Of a stretch of 64,000 nucleotides of DNA, positions 8,142 through 15,634 are shown piece after piece. How positions within the stretch are numbered: position 1 is the stretch's first letter; every line of letters starts with the position of its first letter. A model generated the notes under the pieces. That model was not told where the DNA came from and did not search any database. It saw only the letters and a program-made list of their open reading frames with translations. Origin of the DNA: Fidelibacterota bacterium (GTDB lineage Bacteria; Fidelibacterota; Marinisomatia; SCGC-AAA003-L08; TS1B11); contig SCKJ01000010.1 of the NCBI GenBank assembly GCA_004124875.1, forward strand, positions 27,243-91,242, written 5' to 3'. Position numbers and translations under genes: made by a program.

Positions 8142-8927
8142 TTAAAGACCTAATGCTTTTCGCGTATTCGGCCCAACGATGCCATCCACCCTTAATCCCA
8201 TACGATCCTGAAATTCACGTATGGCTGCTGTCGTACGCGGGCCGATTTTCCCGTCTACGGCCAGGGAAAAGCCTGCATTGTTAAGTGCCCTCTGGATGTC
8301 CTTATCACCCTTTTTGGCTTTTGGCGCTGCCGTATTGTATTTTTTATATGCTTCAGCAAGTTTTTGGTCATATCTATTCTGCTTGTACGCTTTGCCGTTG
8401 TAACCCCTGGCAAAACGAGCCCAATCGTTAGCTGAGAGGTATTTATCCAAACCACTCGAGCGTATAAACTCAATTCCACACCTTAACTGCATGCCTTCAG
8501 AAACATACTGCACACCCACGAAATCATGGAGACTATCATATCCCACTATTTTGTGGTTAAAGCCCATAATCTGAAATAACCCCCATGAGGCAGACCGGAA
8601 GGCAGCGTCATACTCGAGTCGGGCCGCTTCACGTATACGATCATGCTCCTTGATTCCTCCCTGGTAAAGATTTCGGTTCCATTTGGGTGCGGAAAGCCTG
8701 GGGTGAGATTTGTCGTATTTGCCACCAGTTTCACGACTGAAAATATGGGCTTCAAACAGGATTTTCGGCAATCTGGGACCATCAGCATATTTGCCTAGAA
8801 AGCCTGCGCCCGAAGCTTCCACCTCGACAACCGCGCGGACATGAGCCTCTGTCACATCCAGTTGCTTTGCAGCGGAGGCAATATCCCCCGAATCCAGGGG
8901 TCTGCCCATGACGCTTCGTAGACTCAT
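8142..8927 (-). CDS. N-acetylmuramidase-type endolysin with peptidoglycan-binding domain
   Basis: A 261-residue cell-wall hydrolase. Residues about 15-190 match the phage N-acetylmuramidase family (VRAVVEVEASGAGFL with the catalytic-type Glu, LPKILFEAHIFSR, SASWGLFQIMGFNHK, CGIEFIRSSG). Residues 200-261 form a peptidoglycan-binding type 1 repeat (IQRALNNAGFSLAVDG and GPNTRKALGL). It has no signal peptide, so it would need a holin to reach the wall, which fits the holin-like gene 16 bases downstream. The ribosome site GGAGG precedes the ATG by four bases. It could serve either host lysis for particle release or as a delivered effector. Confidence 0.88.
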   Translation of the reverse strand: MSLRSVMGRPLDSGDIASAAKQLDVTEAHVRAVVEVEASGAGFLGKYADGPRLPKILFEAHIFSRETGGKYDKSHPRLSAPKWNRNLYQGGIKEHDRIREAARLEYDAAFRSASWGLFQIMGFNHKIVGYDSLHDFVGVQYVSEGMQLRCGIEFIRSSGLDKYLSANDWARFARGYNGKAYKQNRYDQKLAEAYKKYNTAAPKAKKGDKDIQRALNNAGFSLAVDGKIGPRTTAAIREFQDRMGLRVDGIVGPNTRKALGL

Positions 8928-9009
8928 AATGCCTCCACCTGTTTATAATCCTCCGCCCTGCTGGAGCCCTTTTGGGATACAGCCATTGATTCTCTCTTAG
9001 CGATTCCTG

Positions 9010-9348
9010 TCATTCAGTGTTGTCCTCCAAGGGAGCACCAGGCGCCGTCTTTTTCACGGCCTCAATGCCGTTGTCCCGCCCAGCGTCGGTGCTATACATC
9101 TCGCTGGTGCCGATGATCTCTCCATTGGCGGCTGTCAGGTTGAAGTAGAACTGCCCATCCGTGGATGTCTTGCGCTGGTAGCGGTCATCATCGGCAGCAT
9201 TCATCTTGACCGATGCTATCCCGTTCACGCAGCCGGAATTATTGACGTAGCCTTCACTGCGCAAGATTTTCTCACCATTCCCTGCATAGAGCCGGAAGTA
9301 ATACTGCTCGTCGCTGCCCAGATAGATTTCGAACTTCGGATTGCTCAT
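9010..9348 (-). CDS. YegP-family protein (two DUF1508 repeats)
   Basis: A 112-residue protein with two tandem copies of the DUF1508/YegP β fold: KFEIYLGSDEQYYFRLYAGNGE with NGIASVK, then GQFYFNLTAANGEIIGTSEMY with NGIEAVK. The family is widespread and small, and its molecular role is unclear. AAGGAG precedes the ATG. It lies within the cargo/lysis block between the nuclease and the muramidase genes, so it may be packaged or regulated with them, but nothing in the sequence proves this. It contains an acidic tail (APLEDNTE). Confidence 0.85.
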   Translation of the reverse strand: MSNPKFEIYLGSDEQYYFRLYAGNGEKILRSEGYVNNSGCVNGIASVKMNAADDDRYQRKTSTDGQFYFNLTAANGEIIGTSEMYSTDAGRDNGIEAVKKTAPGAPLEDNTE

Positions 9349-9357
9349 CGTATCTCC

Positions 9358-10326
9358 TTATTTCTCGCCCAGTACCATTGATATGGGCAGGTGATCACTA
9401 AAGCCGTTGGGGTTGTAGCCGGAGGACGGCCGCCCGAACCGCACCGGCGTATCGTAGCGACCCTTCACCATCCCCGTGTATGCTTCGATCCCGACCTTGC
9501 CGTCATCGAGAGCAAAAAGACCCGTCTTCTTGGCGATGCCTTTGGCGACCAGGAACTGGTCAATCGTCAGCGGCTCGGAGCCGAACACATAACTGGCCCG
9601 GCGCCGCCCCAGTAAAGGCCACATCAGGTTATAGAGGTAGGGGTTGCGGCCATAGACCACACGGTTGCGGCTCATGGTACTCAGGGCGTACTGGGTGAGG
9701 GAACGGCTGTGTGGCTCATCGTTAAAGTCGCCCATGACCAGGATGGCGGCATTGCTCCCCTTGATTTTCTGGATTCGCTTCAGCCAGTAGCTGAGGGTCT
9801 CCCCCACCATCATCCGGTAGGGGGCCGACTTGTGCTCACCGCCGCTCCGCGAGGGCCAATGGTTGCCGATAAGGATGATCTCGTTGCCCTTGGCCGTGGT
9901 AAGGGTTGCCTGCACGATGTCGCGAGTGGCGTAGCGCTTCATGACCTCGTAGTGGTAGATGGTGCCGTCAAAGCCATAGATGTCGGTGTCGTAGATGAAG
10001 GCCACATCGATGCCCCGGTTGTCAGAGGTGTCGTGATGGATCACCTGGTAGTTGCGCCCCAGTCCGATGAGGGCCGCTACCAACAGGTCGAGCACGTACT
10101 TGTTCTCCACCTCACAGACGCCGAGGATGTCGGGCCCGTCGCCGCCGCTCATCTGCTCAATCACCCACGCCAGCTGGACAATCTTTTGGTCCAGCACAGC
10201 TTGATCCCAACCCTTGAGCTCCCCGGCCAGCGTTTTGGCAAGGTAGGCGGGGCGGCGCGCCAATGGCGCATCCTCCACATCGAAGAGGTTCTCCAGGTTC
10301 CACCAAGCGATGAAGTGGTTAGTCAT
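9358..10326 (-). CDS. Endonuclease/exonuclease/phosphatase-family protein, candidate eCIS effector
   Basis: A 322-residue EEP (DNase I-like) enzyme. Family motifs are WNLENLFD at the N-terminus, LGVCEVENKYVLD with the metal-binding Glu, a GNHWPSRSGG segment with the catalytic His, VMGDFNDEPHS and the terminal FSDHLPISMVLG. It carries neither signal peptide nor leader. It follows by 28 bases a DUF4157 header fragment lying in a different frame, so it may once have been the toxic domain of a DUF4157 cargo. As part of the cargo block a DNA-damaging effector role is plausible; a housekeeping phosphodiesterase is the alternative. Confidence 0.85.
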   Translation of the reverse strand: MTNHFIAWWNLENLFDVEDAPLARRPAYLAKTLAGELKGWDQAVLDQKIVQLAWVIEQMSGGDGPDILGVCEVENKYVLDLLVAALIGLGRNYQVIHHDTSDNRGIDVAFIYDTDIYGFDGTIYHYEVMKRYATRDIVQATLTTAKGNEIILIGNHWPSRSGGEHKSAPYRMMVGETLSYWLKRIQKIKGSNAAILVMGDFNDEPHSRSLTQYALSTMSRNRVVYGRNPYLYNLMWPLLGRRRASYVFGSEPLTIDQFLVAKGIAKKTGLFALDDGKVGIEAYTGMVKGRYDTPVRFGRPSSGYNPNGFSDHLPISMVLGEK

Positions 10327-10354
10327 TGTGGTTATCCAGTCGCTTCAATCATAT

Positions 10355-10603
10355 TCAATGAGCATTCGACCCAAGCATGATCATGATCCGGTCTGCCACC
10401 CGGTCAGCCTCCTGCTCGTGCTTGTCGCCGGGCTGGCTGATGGTGAGCTTGGCCTGGACTGCCGGAGCGATGGGGATGAGGCCGATATCGAAGGCCACCT
10501 TGGAGCGGGACATCGGTCCATGATGGACCGGCACGGATCGGCGACGGGTCGAGGGCTGGTAGCTCGCCGTCCGGCTTTCGGGTTGGACGAAGGTGTGGCT
10601 CAT
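10355..10603 (-). CDS. DUF4157 cargo header fragment
   Basis: An 82-residue ORF nearly identical in style to the N-terminus of the next cargo gene. Both begin MSHTF, share YQPSTRRRS or YQPSARRRS, and share the leader FDIGLIPIAPAVQAKL followed by [18 protein letters not shown]. It stops before the acidic repeats and the metalloprotease-like core. It may be the stump of a cargo gene whose effector part (the nuclease downstream, now in another frame) was separated by a frameshift. Alternatively it is a stand-alone loading leader. I treat it as a probable remnant that can still be translated. Confidence 0.6.
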   Translation of the reverse strand: MSHTFVQPESRTASYQPSTRRRSVPVHHGPMSRSKVAFDIGLIPIAPAVQAKLTISQPGDKHEQEADRVADRIMIMLGSNAH

Positions 10604-10678
10604 TGCATTAACTCACTATCTACCGCTTGTGTCCAATCCTTGAGTTCACCAGCCAAGGGTTTAATTGGTTTTGTTGCT

Positions 10679-12163
10679 CTACCCAATTTTATACTTCACA
10701 TAGTCTATCGGATTAAAGGAGAGGCTTAGATCTCCATTCCCACCGCTTAGGATAAATTGAATTTCACCATCTGTGCTAGGAAAAATAAATATGTTATCAC
10801 TAGTGACATTCACTGTAAATCTAAATGTAGCATTACCCCCTATCAGGCTTCGAGGCACGATACTCACATCTATGGTTCCCCCAAATCCGACAGCGTCATA
10901 TACACTAATAATGCCCAAGGAAATATTGCCAACCGCTCCTGCTTCATCAAATATAAAGGTTATACGAAATTTAAGTCCTAAGGCTCTACCCATTTTGTTA
11001 TCAACATAAACGGCGACTACGTGTCTTGCCTCATAACGTTTAGAATTTGGGTTAGCCTTTTTATGTTTACCTACATCATTGCCCCCATTAGGTACAAGAA
11101 CGCCATCAACCTTTTGCCATGAATATTTAACATCGCTTGTCCCAGCACGACTGACATCTCCTAAAATTGAATAACCTAAGGCTCCGGCAGCAATCCACTC
11201 TGATGCACCTCCAAAAGCCGCTGCTATAGCTGGTAACGCAAATTGGGCAACTCTTGAGGACGTACCGATTGTTGATATTGTACCTTTGGTTCCTCTACCG
11301 CTGGATACTCCCGATTCGTCGGCCGTACTTTGTCCTGATCCCTGCATCTGCAATGCTTGCGCCCCCATTGCGTCCGCTTCTCTTTCCATAGCATCATCAT
11401 CATTTATCGAAACTCCCTTGCACTGCGCCGTAGGATTCACACGCCCTTGCATCTGCTGCACTGCATGCCACCCTTCATGGGGGAGGTGTTTCTCCTGTCC
11501 CGGCCCCACGTAGATGTCTTGCCCTTGCGTATACGCCAGCGCATTGAATTGGGCCGGTTTGGAGGAGTTGGTATGGACGCGTATGCCCGACAGATCCATT
11601 CCGGAGAGCACTTCCATACCAGCCTTTAGTCGACTGGGCATAGCGGTACGGTTCGCTGCTTCACCCGCGTCATCTAGGATCTGGGCCTGCGTTTCACTGG
11701 TGGCGAATTTTCCTTGCAACGGCTGCATTTTTTCCTTTTCCTCTTCCTCGGGTTCTGCCTGCCGCTGAATAAGCTTAGACGCCACGGTTTCTTCCTCATC
11801 CTCCTCTTCGGCCTGGCGCTGGATCATCTTCGGAGCCACAGTCTCCTCTTCTTCCTCGGGCTCCACTTGCCGCTGCACCTGCTGCCCCTGCTCCTCCTCG
11901 CATCCACTGCACATGCGCTGGACGTGTGGCGACCGCATGGTCATGACCTTGTCGGCTACCCGATCGGCCTCCTGCTCGTAGCGGTCACCGGGCTGGCTGA
12001 TGGTCAGCTTGGTCTGGACTGCCGGAGTGATGGGGATGCGGCTGATGTCGAAGGCCGCCCTGGAGCGGGGCGTCAACCCTTTGCGTACCGGACCAGATCG
12101 GCGACGGGCCGAGGGCTGGTAGCCTTTAGTGCGCGTGGATGTGTGGGCAAAGGTATGGCTCAT
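10679..12163 (-). CDS. eCIS-associated DUF4157 cargo protein with novel β-rich C-terminus
   Basis: A 494-residue cargo or effector. It has the eCIS leader ([33 protein letters not shown]), a CSGCEEEQ segment, three acidic repeats with KMIQRQAE or KLIQRQAE, and a DUF4157 core ([13 protein letters not shown] and [14 protein letters not shown], an HExxH site, with a later [11 protein letters not shown]). From about residue 300 the protein changes to an A+T-rich, β-strand-rich region ([35 protein letters not shown]) of no recognised family. Its ATG overlaps the stop of the preceding small gene (ATGA). The composition change at about base 11290 coincides with the domain border. Confidence 0.85.
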   Translation of the reverse strand: MSHTFAHTSTRTKGYQPSARRRSGPVRKGLTPRSRAAFDISRIPITPAVQTKLTISQPGDRYEQEADRVADKVMTMRSPHVQRMCSGCEEEQGQQVQRQVEPEEEEETVAPKMIQRQAEEEDEEETVASKLIQRQAEPEEEEKEKMQPLQGKFATSETQAQILDDAGEAANRTAMPSRLKAGMEVLSGMDLSGIRVHTNSSKPAQFNALAYTQGQDIYVGPGQEKHLPHEGWHAVQQMQGRVNPTAQCKGVSINDDDAMEREADAMGAQALQMQGSGQSTADESGVSSGRGTKGTISTIGTSSRVAQFALPAIAAAFGGASEWIAAGALGYSILGDVSRAGTSDVKYSWQKVDGVLVPNGGNDVGKHKKANPNSKRYEARHVVAVYVDNKMGRALGLKFRITFIFDEAGAVGNISLGIISVYDAVGFGGTIDVSIVPRSLIGGNATFRFTVNVTSDNIFIFPSTDGEIQFILSGGNGDLSLSFNPIDYVKYKIG

Positions 12164-12357
12164 CGCTTCAGCGCCCTTTGTACGGCCGCGATCACCTGCG
12201 CCTTTACGTCAGTCACGGCGATGTCCTGGGCTGGCTGAGTCTGGAACTGCGACTGTAGCGCCTGTTGCAGGGTGGCCTTTATCTGATCGCCGCCTTCTTG
12301 TGAGCCCTCGGGAAGAAACAGCTTTTTGATGCGGATACGCACCGGCCTGTTGCTCAT
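12160..12357 (-). CDS. Small eCIS operon protein of unknown function
   Basis: A 65-residue, mostly helical protein opening with RPVRIRIKKLFLPEGS and continuing with QATLQ-type and [13 protein letters not shown] amphipathic segments. The ATG at 12357 overlaps the ATPase stop (ATGA), and its own stop overlaps the start of the DUF4157 cargo (ATGA), so three genes are chained. The earlier in-frame TTG at 12363 is less likely. Its place between ATPase and cargo suggests an adaptor or loading role, which is inference. I know no family for it. Confidence 0.65.
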   Translation of the reverse strand: MSNRPVRIRIKKLFLPEGSQEGGDQIKATLQQALQSQFQTQPAQDIAVTDVKAQVIAAVQRALKR

Positions 12358-14339
12358 GCCCAATCTCCGATCTCGGCGTCCGTAAGCGTTTTCTTGATCT
12401 TGGCATACTCAGTGCGTGCCGCCCTGAGGATGCCCCCCATTTCCACCGGCGTATCACTATCAGCGGCGAGAAAGGCGGCGTTAATGGCGATGTTGCGGAT
12501 GTTGCCGCCGGCTACGTTCAGCCGGGCCAGTTTGGCATAGTCCAGGCCGTCGATGGGGGTCTCCTCTGGGAAGATCCGCCGCCAGATTTCCGACCGCAGG
12601 CCGGCATTGGGGAATGGGAAATGCACCACGAAGCGGATGCGCCGCATGAAGGCCGTATCCAGGGCATCCTCCAGATTGGTGGTCAGGATAGCCAGCCCCC
12701 GATAGGCCTCCATGCGCTGGAGGAGGTAGCTCACCTCGATATTGGCATACCGGTCATGGCTGTCCTTCACTTCCCCCCGCTTGCCAAACAGGGCGTCGGC
12801 TTCGTCAAACAGCAGCAGCACGCCCCCTGATTCGGCGGCATCGAATACCCGGCGCAAGTTCTTCTCCGTCTCGCCGATATACTTGCTGACCACGGCGCTC
12901 AGATCGACACGATACAGGTCGAGGTTCAGTTCATAGGCCAGGATTTCTGCAGCCAAGGTCTTGCCGGTGCCGCTGGGCCCCGCAAAAAGGGCGCTCATGC
13001 CCAACCCCCTGGCATTCTTTTTTGAAAAGCCCCAGTCCCAATATACCTTGGCCCGGTGGCGGGCTTGTGCCACCATACCCCGCAGGGTCTGCATTTGCAT
13101 TTCCGGCAGAACAATATCTTCCCATCCAGCACGTACGACTATTCGCTGGGCCGCGCCATCCAGTTGCGGTCGCGCCTGAGCCAGACTCAGCGCCCACAAG
13201 CGGCGTTCCCACGCTTCAGGATCGTCTCCCGCTGCCTCTGCCTGATCAGAAGGGGATTCCAGCGCCTCTGCAGCAGCCGCACGGACCTGGGTCTGGCTGA
13301 AATCGAATTGGGAGACAAGGCGATCAATAGTGCCATTGAGATTGGTGGCCACCGATTCCAGCGTCGACTCCCAAATAGTGCGCTGCTCCTCCATGGAAGG
13401 ACGCTGCACCTCGAACACTATTCCCGAGCGGCTCACTTGCCGTAGCGGGTCCCGGCAGGCGATCACGAGACGACCCGTAAAGCGCTCTGCAAACTGGCTG
13501 ATGCTCGACTCAACTTCCGGAGACATCTCCGGGCCTGCCTCAATCAGCAATGCAGTACCGTTCAGTATGGCCTCCCTCTCCCACAGTCGGAGGATAGTTT
13601 GTACGTCGTTATTGGCGCCTAGCTGCCCGCCATTGATGACATAATGGGGTATCTCCAATGCATCGCAAGTCGCACCAAAAATGGTAGCCTTGGCACTTTG
13701 ATCTATACCGCAAAGGTAGGCTACGGTTAATACCTCGCCGGGATGGGGCGTGGCCCAGAGCCGCTTCAACCGCTGGACATGGGCCCGGTGGCTATCAGCA
13801 AGGCCATCTGCTGCAGATATGGTACGCAGGCTTCCCATCAACCGTTCATCAAGTTGATGGACCCCCATCAGATAATGGAGCACACTCTCGTTAATCTGGA
13901 GAGCGGTTGAGGTGAGGCTGGTCCCTTCGGCCATCTCCACCAGCCGCCAATACCGCAGTGGCGACGAGGGGGTGAGGGCATTCCAGTAGGCATCGGGAAG
14001 GGCAGCCAGTGCTAATGCAAACGTGGGATAGTTGCATCTTTCATTCGCATTGGCATTAGCACACGCCTGTGCCATTTCCGCTGATAAATCCATTGCAGCA
14101 CATGCCAGCAAGATGTCTCTCTCAAAGGTCGATAGATCAAAAACCGTGCACAGCACTTCAAGGGCCGATGGTGCTTCCAAAGCCGCCTCTGCCTGTTCAA
14201 TGGCCTGAGTCAACTTGCGAGTTTTTCCGAGGGCATCTCCAGCTTTCCCGTGGCTGGCATGATGATCAATCGCTTCGCGGACCAGCGCAATACGGGCCAT
14301 CAGGTATGTGCGGTTCGCTTCTTGCCAATCAATCGACAT
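12354..14339 (-). CDS. AAA+ ATPase of the eCIS (Pvc15-like)
   Basis: A 661-residue ATPase. Residues about 1-420 hold a helical N-terminal region and a first, degenerate AAA-like region. The C-terminal AAA domain has Walker A (AGPSGTGKT, about 454-462), Walker B (VLLLFDEADALFG, about 508-520) and a sensor-1 segment (LAILTTNLEDALD). Pvc15-type ATPases are conserved in eCIS loci and are needed for assembly or for loading of cargo into the tube lumen. The ATG lies 14 bases after the DUF4255 gene, and the stop overlaps the small gene. The family assignment is strong; the exact step is not resolved in the literature I know. Confidence 0.92.
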   Translation of the reverse strand: MSIDWQEANRTYLMARIALVREAIDHHASHGKAGDALGKTRKLTQAIEQAEAALEAPSALEVLCTVFDLSTFERDILLACAAMDLSAEMAQACANANANERCNYPTFALALAALPDAYWNALTPSSPLRYWRLVEMAEGTSLTSTALQINESVLHYLMGVHQLDERLMGSLRTISAADGLADSHRAHVQRLKRLWATPHPGEVLTVAYLCGIDQSAKATIFGATCDALEIPHYVINGGQLGANNDVQTILRLWEREAILNGTALLIEAGPEMSPEVESSISQFAERFTGRLVIACRDPLRQVSRSGIVFEVQRPSMEEQRTIWESTLESVATNLNGTIDRLVSQFDFSQTQVRAAAAEALESPSDQAEAAGDDPEAWERRLWALSLAQARPQLDGAAQRIVVRAGWEDIVLPEMQMQTLRGMVAQARHRAKVYWDWGFSKKNARGLGMSALFAGPSGTGKTLAAEILAYELNLDLYRVDLSAVVSKYIGETEKNLRRVFDAAESGGVLLLFDEADALFGKRGEVKDSHDRYANIEVSYLLQRMEAYRGLAILTTNLEDALDTAFMRRIRFVVHFPFPNAGLRSEIWRRIFPEETPIDGLDYAKLARLNVAGGNIRNIAINAAFLAADSDTPVEMGGILRAARTEYAKIKKTLTDAEIGDWA

Positions 14340-14353
14340 GGGCTACAACTTGT

Positions 14354-15634
14354 TTACGTTACCGTCACCTGAGGCCCCGAAAATCGACCTGCCTCATCAA
14401 TACTAAATGGACTGCTCACACCATCCACCTGGACGCGTACCAAGTAGGTTCCGGGACTGACATTACCTGCCGGGATTTGAAGCGAGTTCGTCTCATCTTC
14501 CCGTACGGGTGCAGGCAGAGTGAAGGCTCGTGGGCTTGACTCTGACAACTCGTTTAAAAGCAGAACGACAACTTGCCCGAGATATACAGGAGGCGCCAGC
14601 TCCAAATCTATCATTCCCGGTTCCGAAGATCTCCTGCCTCTTTTGGGAGGCTGGGTAAAGGAGACCAGCGCCTGGCCAGCAGCATCTTCCGCGATGAATG
14701 GGTGAAGAACGAAGGGAACGACATTTGACTCTGCCCCTTGGTGCGACACCGGTGGCACGCCCATCATAATCCCATGGGACACACGCAAGCCGTGAGTACC
14801 TGCTCTCAGCTGGGCAGGAAGCCTGACTTTCAGCCGATTACCGCTAATTTCCTGAGGGGACACCACTTCATTGCCAATACGAACCTCGACTTCATCGGCA
14901 TCCAAATGGTGCCCTAAGACCAGCAATTCATCACCGGCCAGGATTTGACCTCCCGGCCCAGACCCCCCATTTATTCGTTTAATCACAGGGAAGGGAAATG
15001 GTCCAACCTGGATCGTCCGTTCGCCCACGGGTAGCACCGGAGGGGGCGTCTGCTCGCCATCAATTAGAACGACTGAGGCATAGTAGGCCATAGACAGAGT
15101 ATAGGGAGTCTGAAAAAATACCGACCAAAGTTTGGACAGCTCCTCAATGTCCAGGGTGACAGGTGTGAACTTGACAAGGTCTATTTGCTCCTCCAGATCA
15201 GATTCGCTAAGGTAATCGGGAATGGTTGACTCGTCAGGCGCCCGCAACACCATATCGGCAATTGCTGCTCGAGTCAAAACGGGTCTGGAATGCAAAGCGC
15301 CAACAATCCGGCCAAGAAGTAATTGGGAGGTCAACGCATCATCGTTGCCGTAAAAATTCAACAGGTAGGAAAGATCGAGTCCAATGCTTGATCTCTGGAC
15401 GAGGTTTCCATTCGCAGACCTGGTAGGCAGATCACTGTTGCGGAAGGCTGCATTGGGTTGCACCTGATATAAATAGATGTTGACCCCTTCGTAGCTGGAT
15501 CCGACTGACTGAACCGCGTCAGGGCGGCTTGTGGTGATTTTTACATTCCCAACCCCCGGAACGGTGCTGACTGCTTCTTCAATAAGCTGGCGCAACGTTG
15601 CCGTGACCGCTGCGATTGCCCGGTAATCGCTCAC
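14354..15634 (-). CDS. DUF4255 tail-terminator/cap protein (Pvc16-like)
   Basis: A 426-residue protein whose first 190 residues match DUF4255 (Pvc16 N-terminal): AIAAVTATLRQLIEEAV, GVNIYLYQVQPNAAFRN, LDLSYLLNFYG, VKFTPVTLDIEELSKLW and FFQTPYTLSMAYYAS. In PVC and Afp this fold caps the tube and sheath. Residues 190-426 add two immunoglobulin-like β regions (GDELLVLGHHLDADEVEV, an IPT/TIG-like loop, and VPFVLHPFIA), longer than the minimal cap. The GTG start overlaps the stop of the disordered protein gene (GTGA). Confidence 0.9.
   Translation of the reverse strand: MSDYRAIAAVTATLRQLIEEAVSTVPGVGNVKITTSRPDAVQSVGSSYEGVNIYLYQVQPNAAFRNSDLPTRSANGNLVQRSSIGLDLSYLLNFYGNDDALTSQLLLGRIVGALHSRPVLTRAAIADMVLRAPDESTIPDYLSESDLEEQIDLVKFTPVTLDIEELSKLWSVFFQTPYTLSMAYYASVVLIDGEQTPPPVLPVGERTIQVGPFPFPVIKRINGGSGPGGQILAGDELLVLGHHLDADEVEVRIGNEVVSPQEISGNRLKVRLPAQLRAGTHGLRVSHGIMMGVPPVSHQGAESNVVPFVLHPFIAEDAAGQALVSFTQPPKRGRRSSEPGMIDLELAPPVYLGQVVVLLLNELSESSPRAFTLPAPVREDETNSLQIPAGNVSPGTYLVRVQVDGVSSPFSIDEAGRFSGPQVTVT

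Noticed and set aside
9709..10380. Plus-strand 223-codon frame
   Set aside because: Antisense to the EEP nuclease with all its catalytic motifs.
11714..12238. Plus-strand 174-codon frame with Leu/Phe-rich text
   Set aside because: It arises from the complement of the Glu-rich repeats of the DUF4157 cargo and is not a membrane protein.
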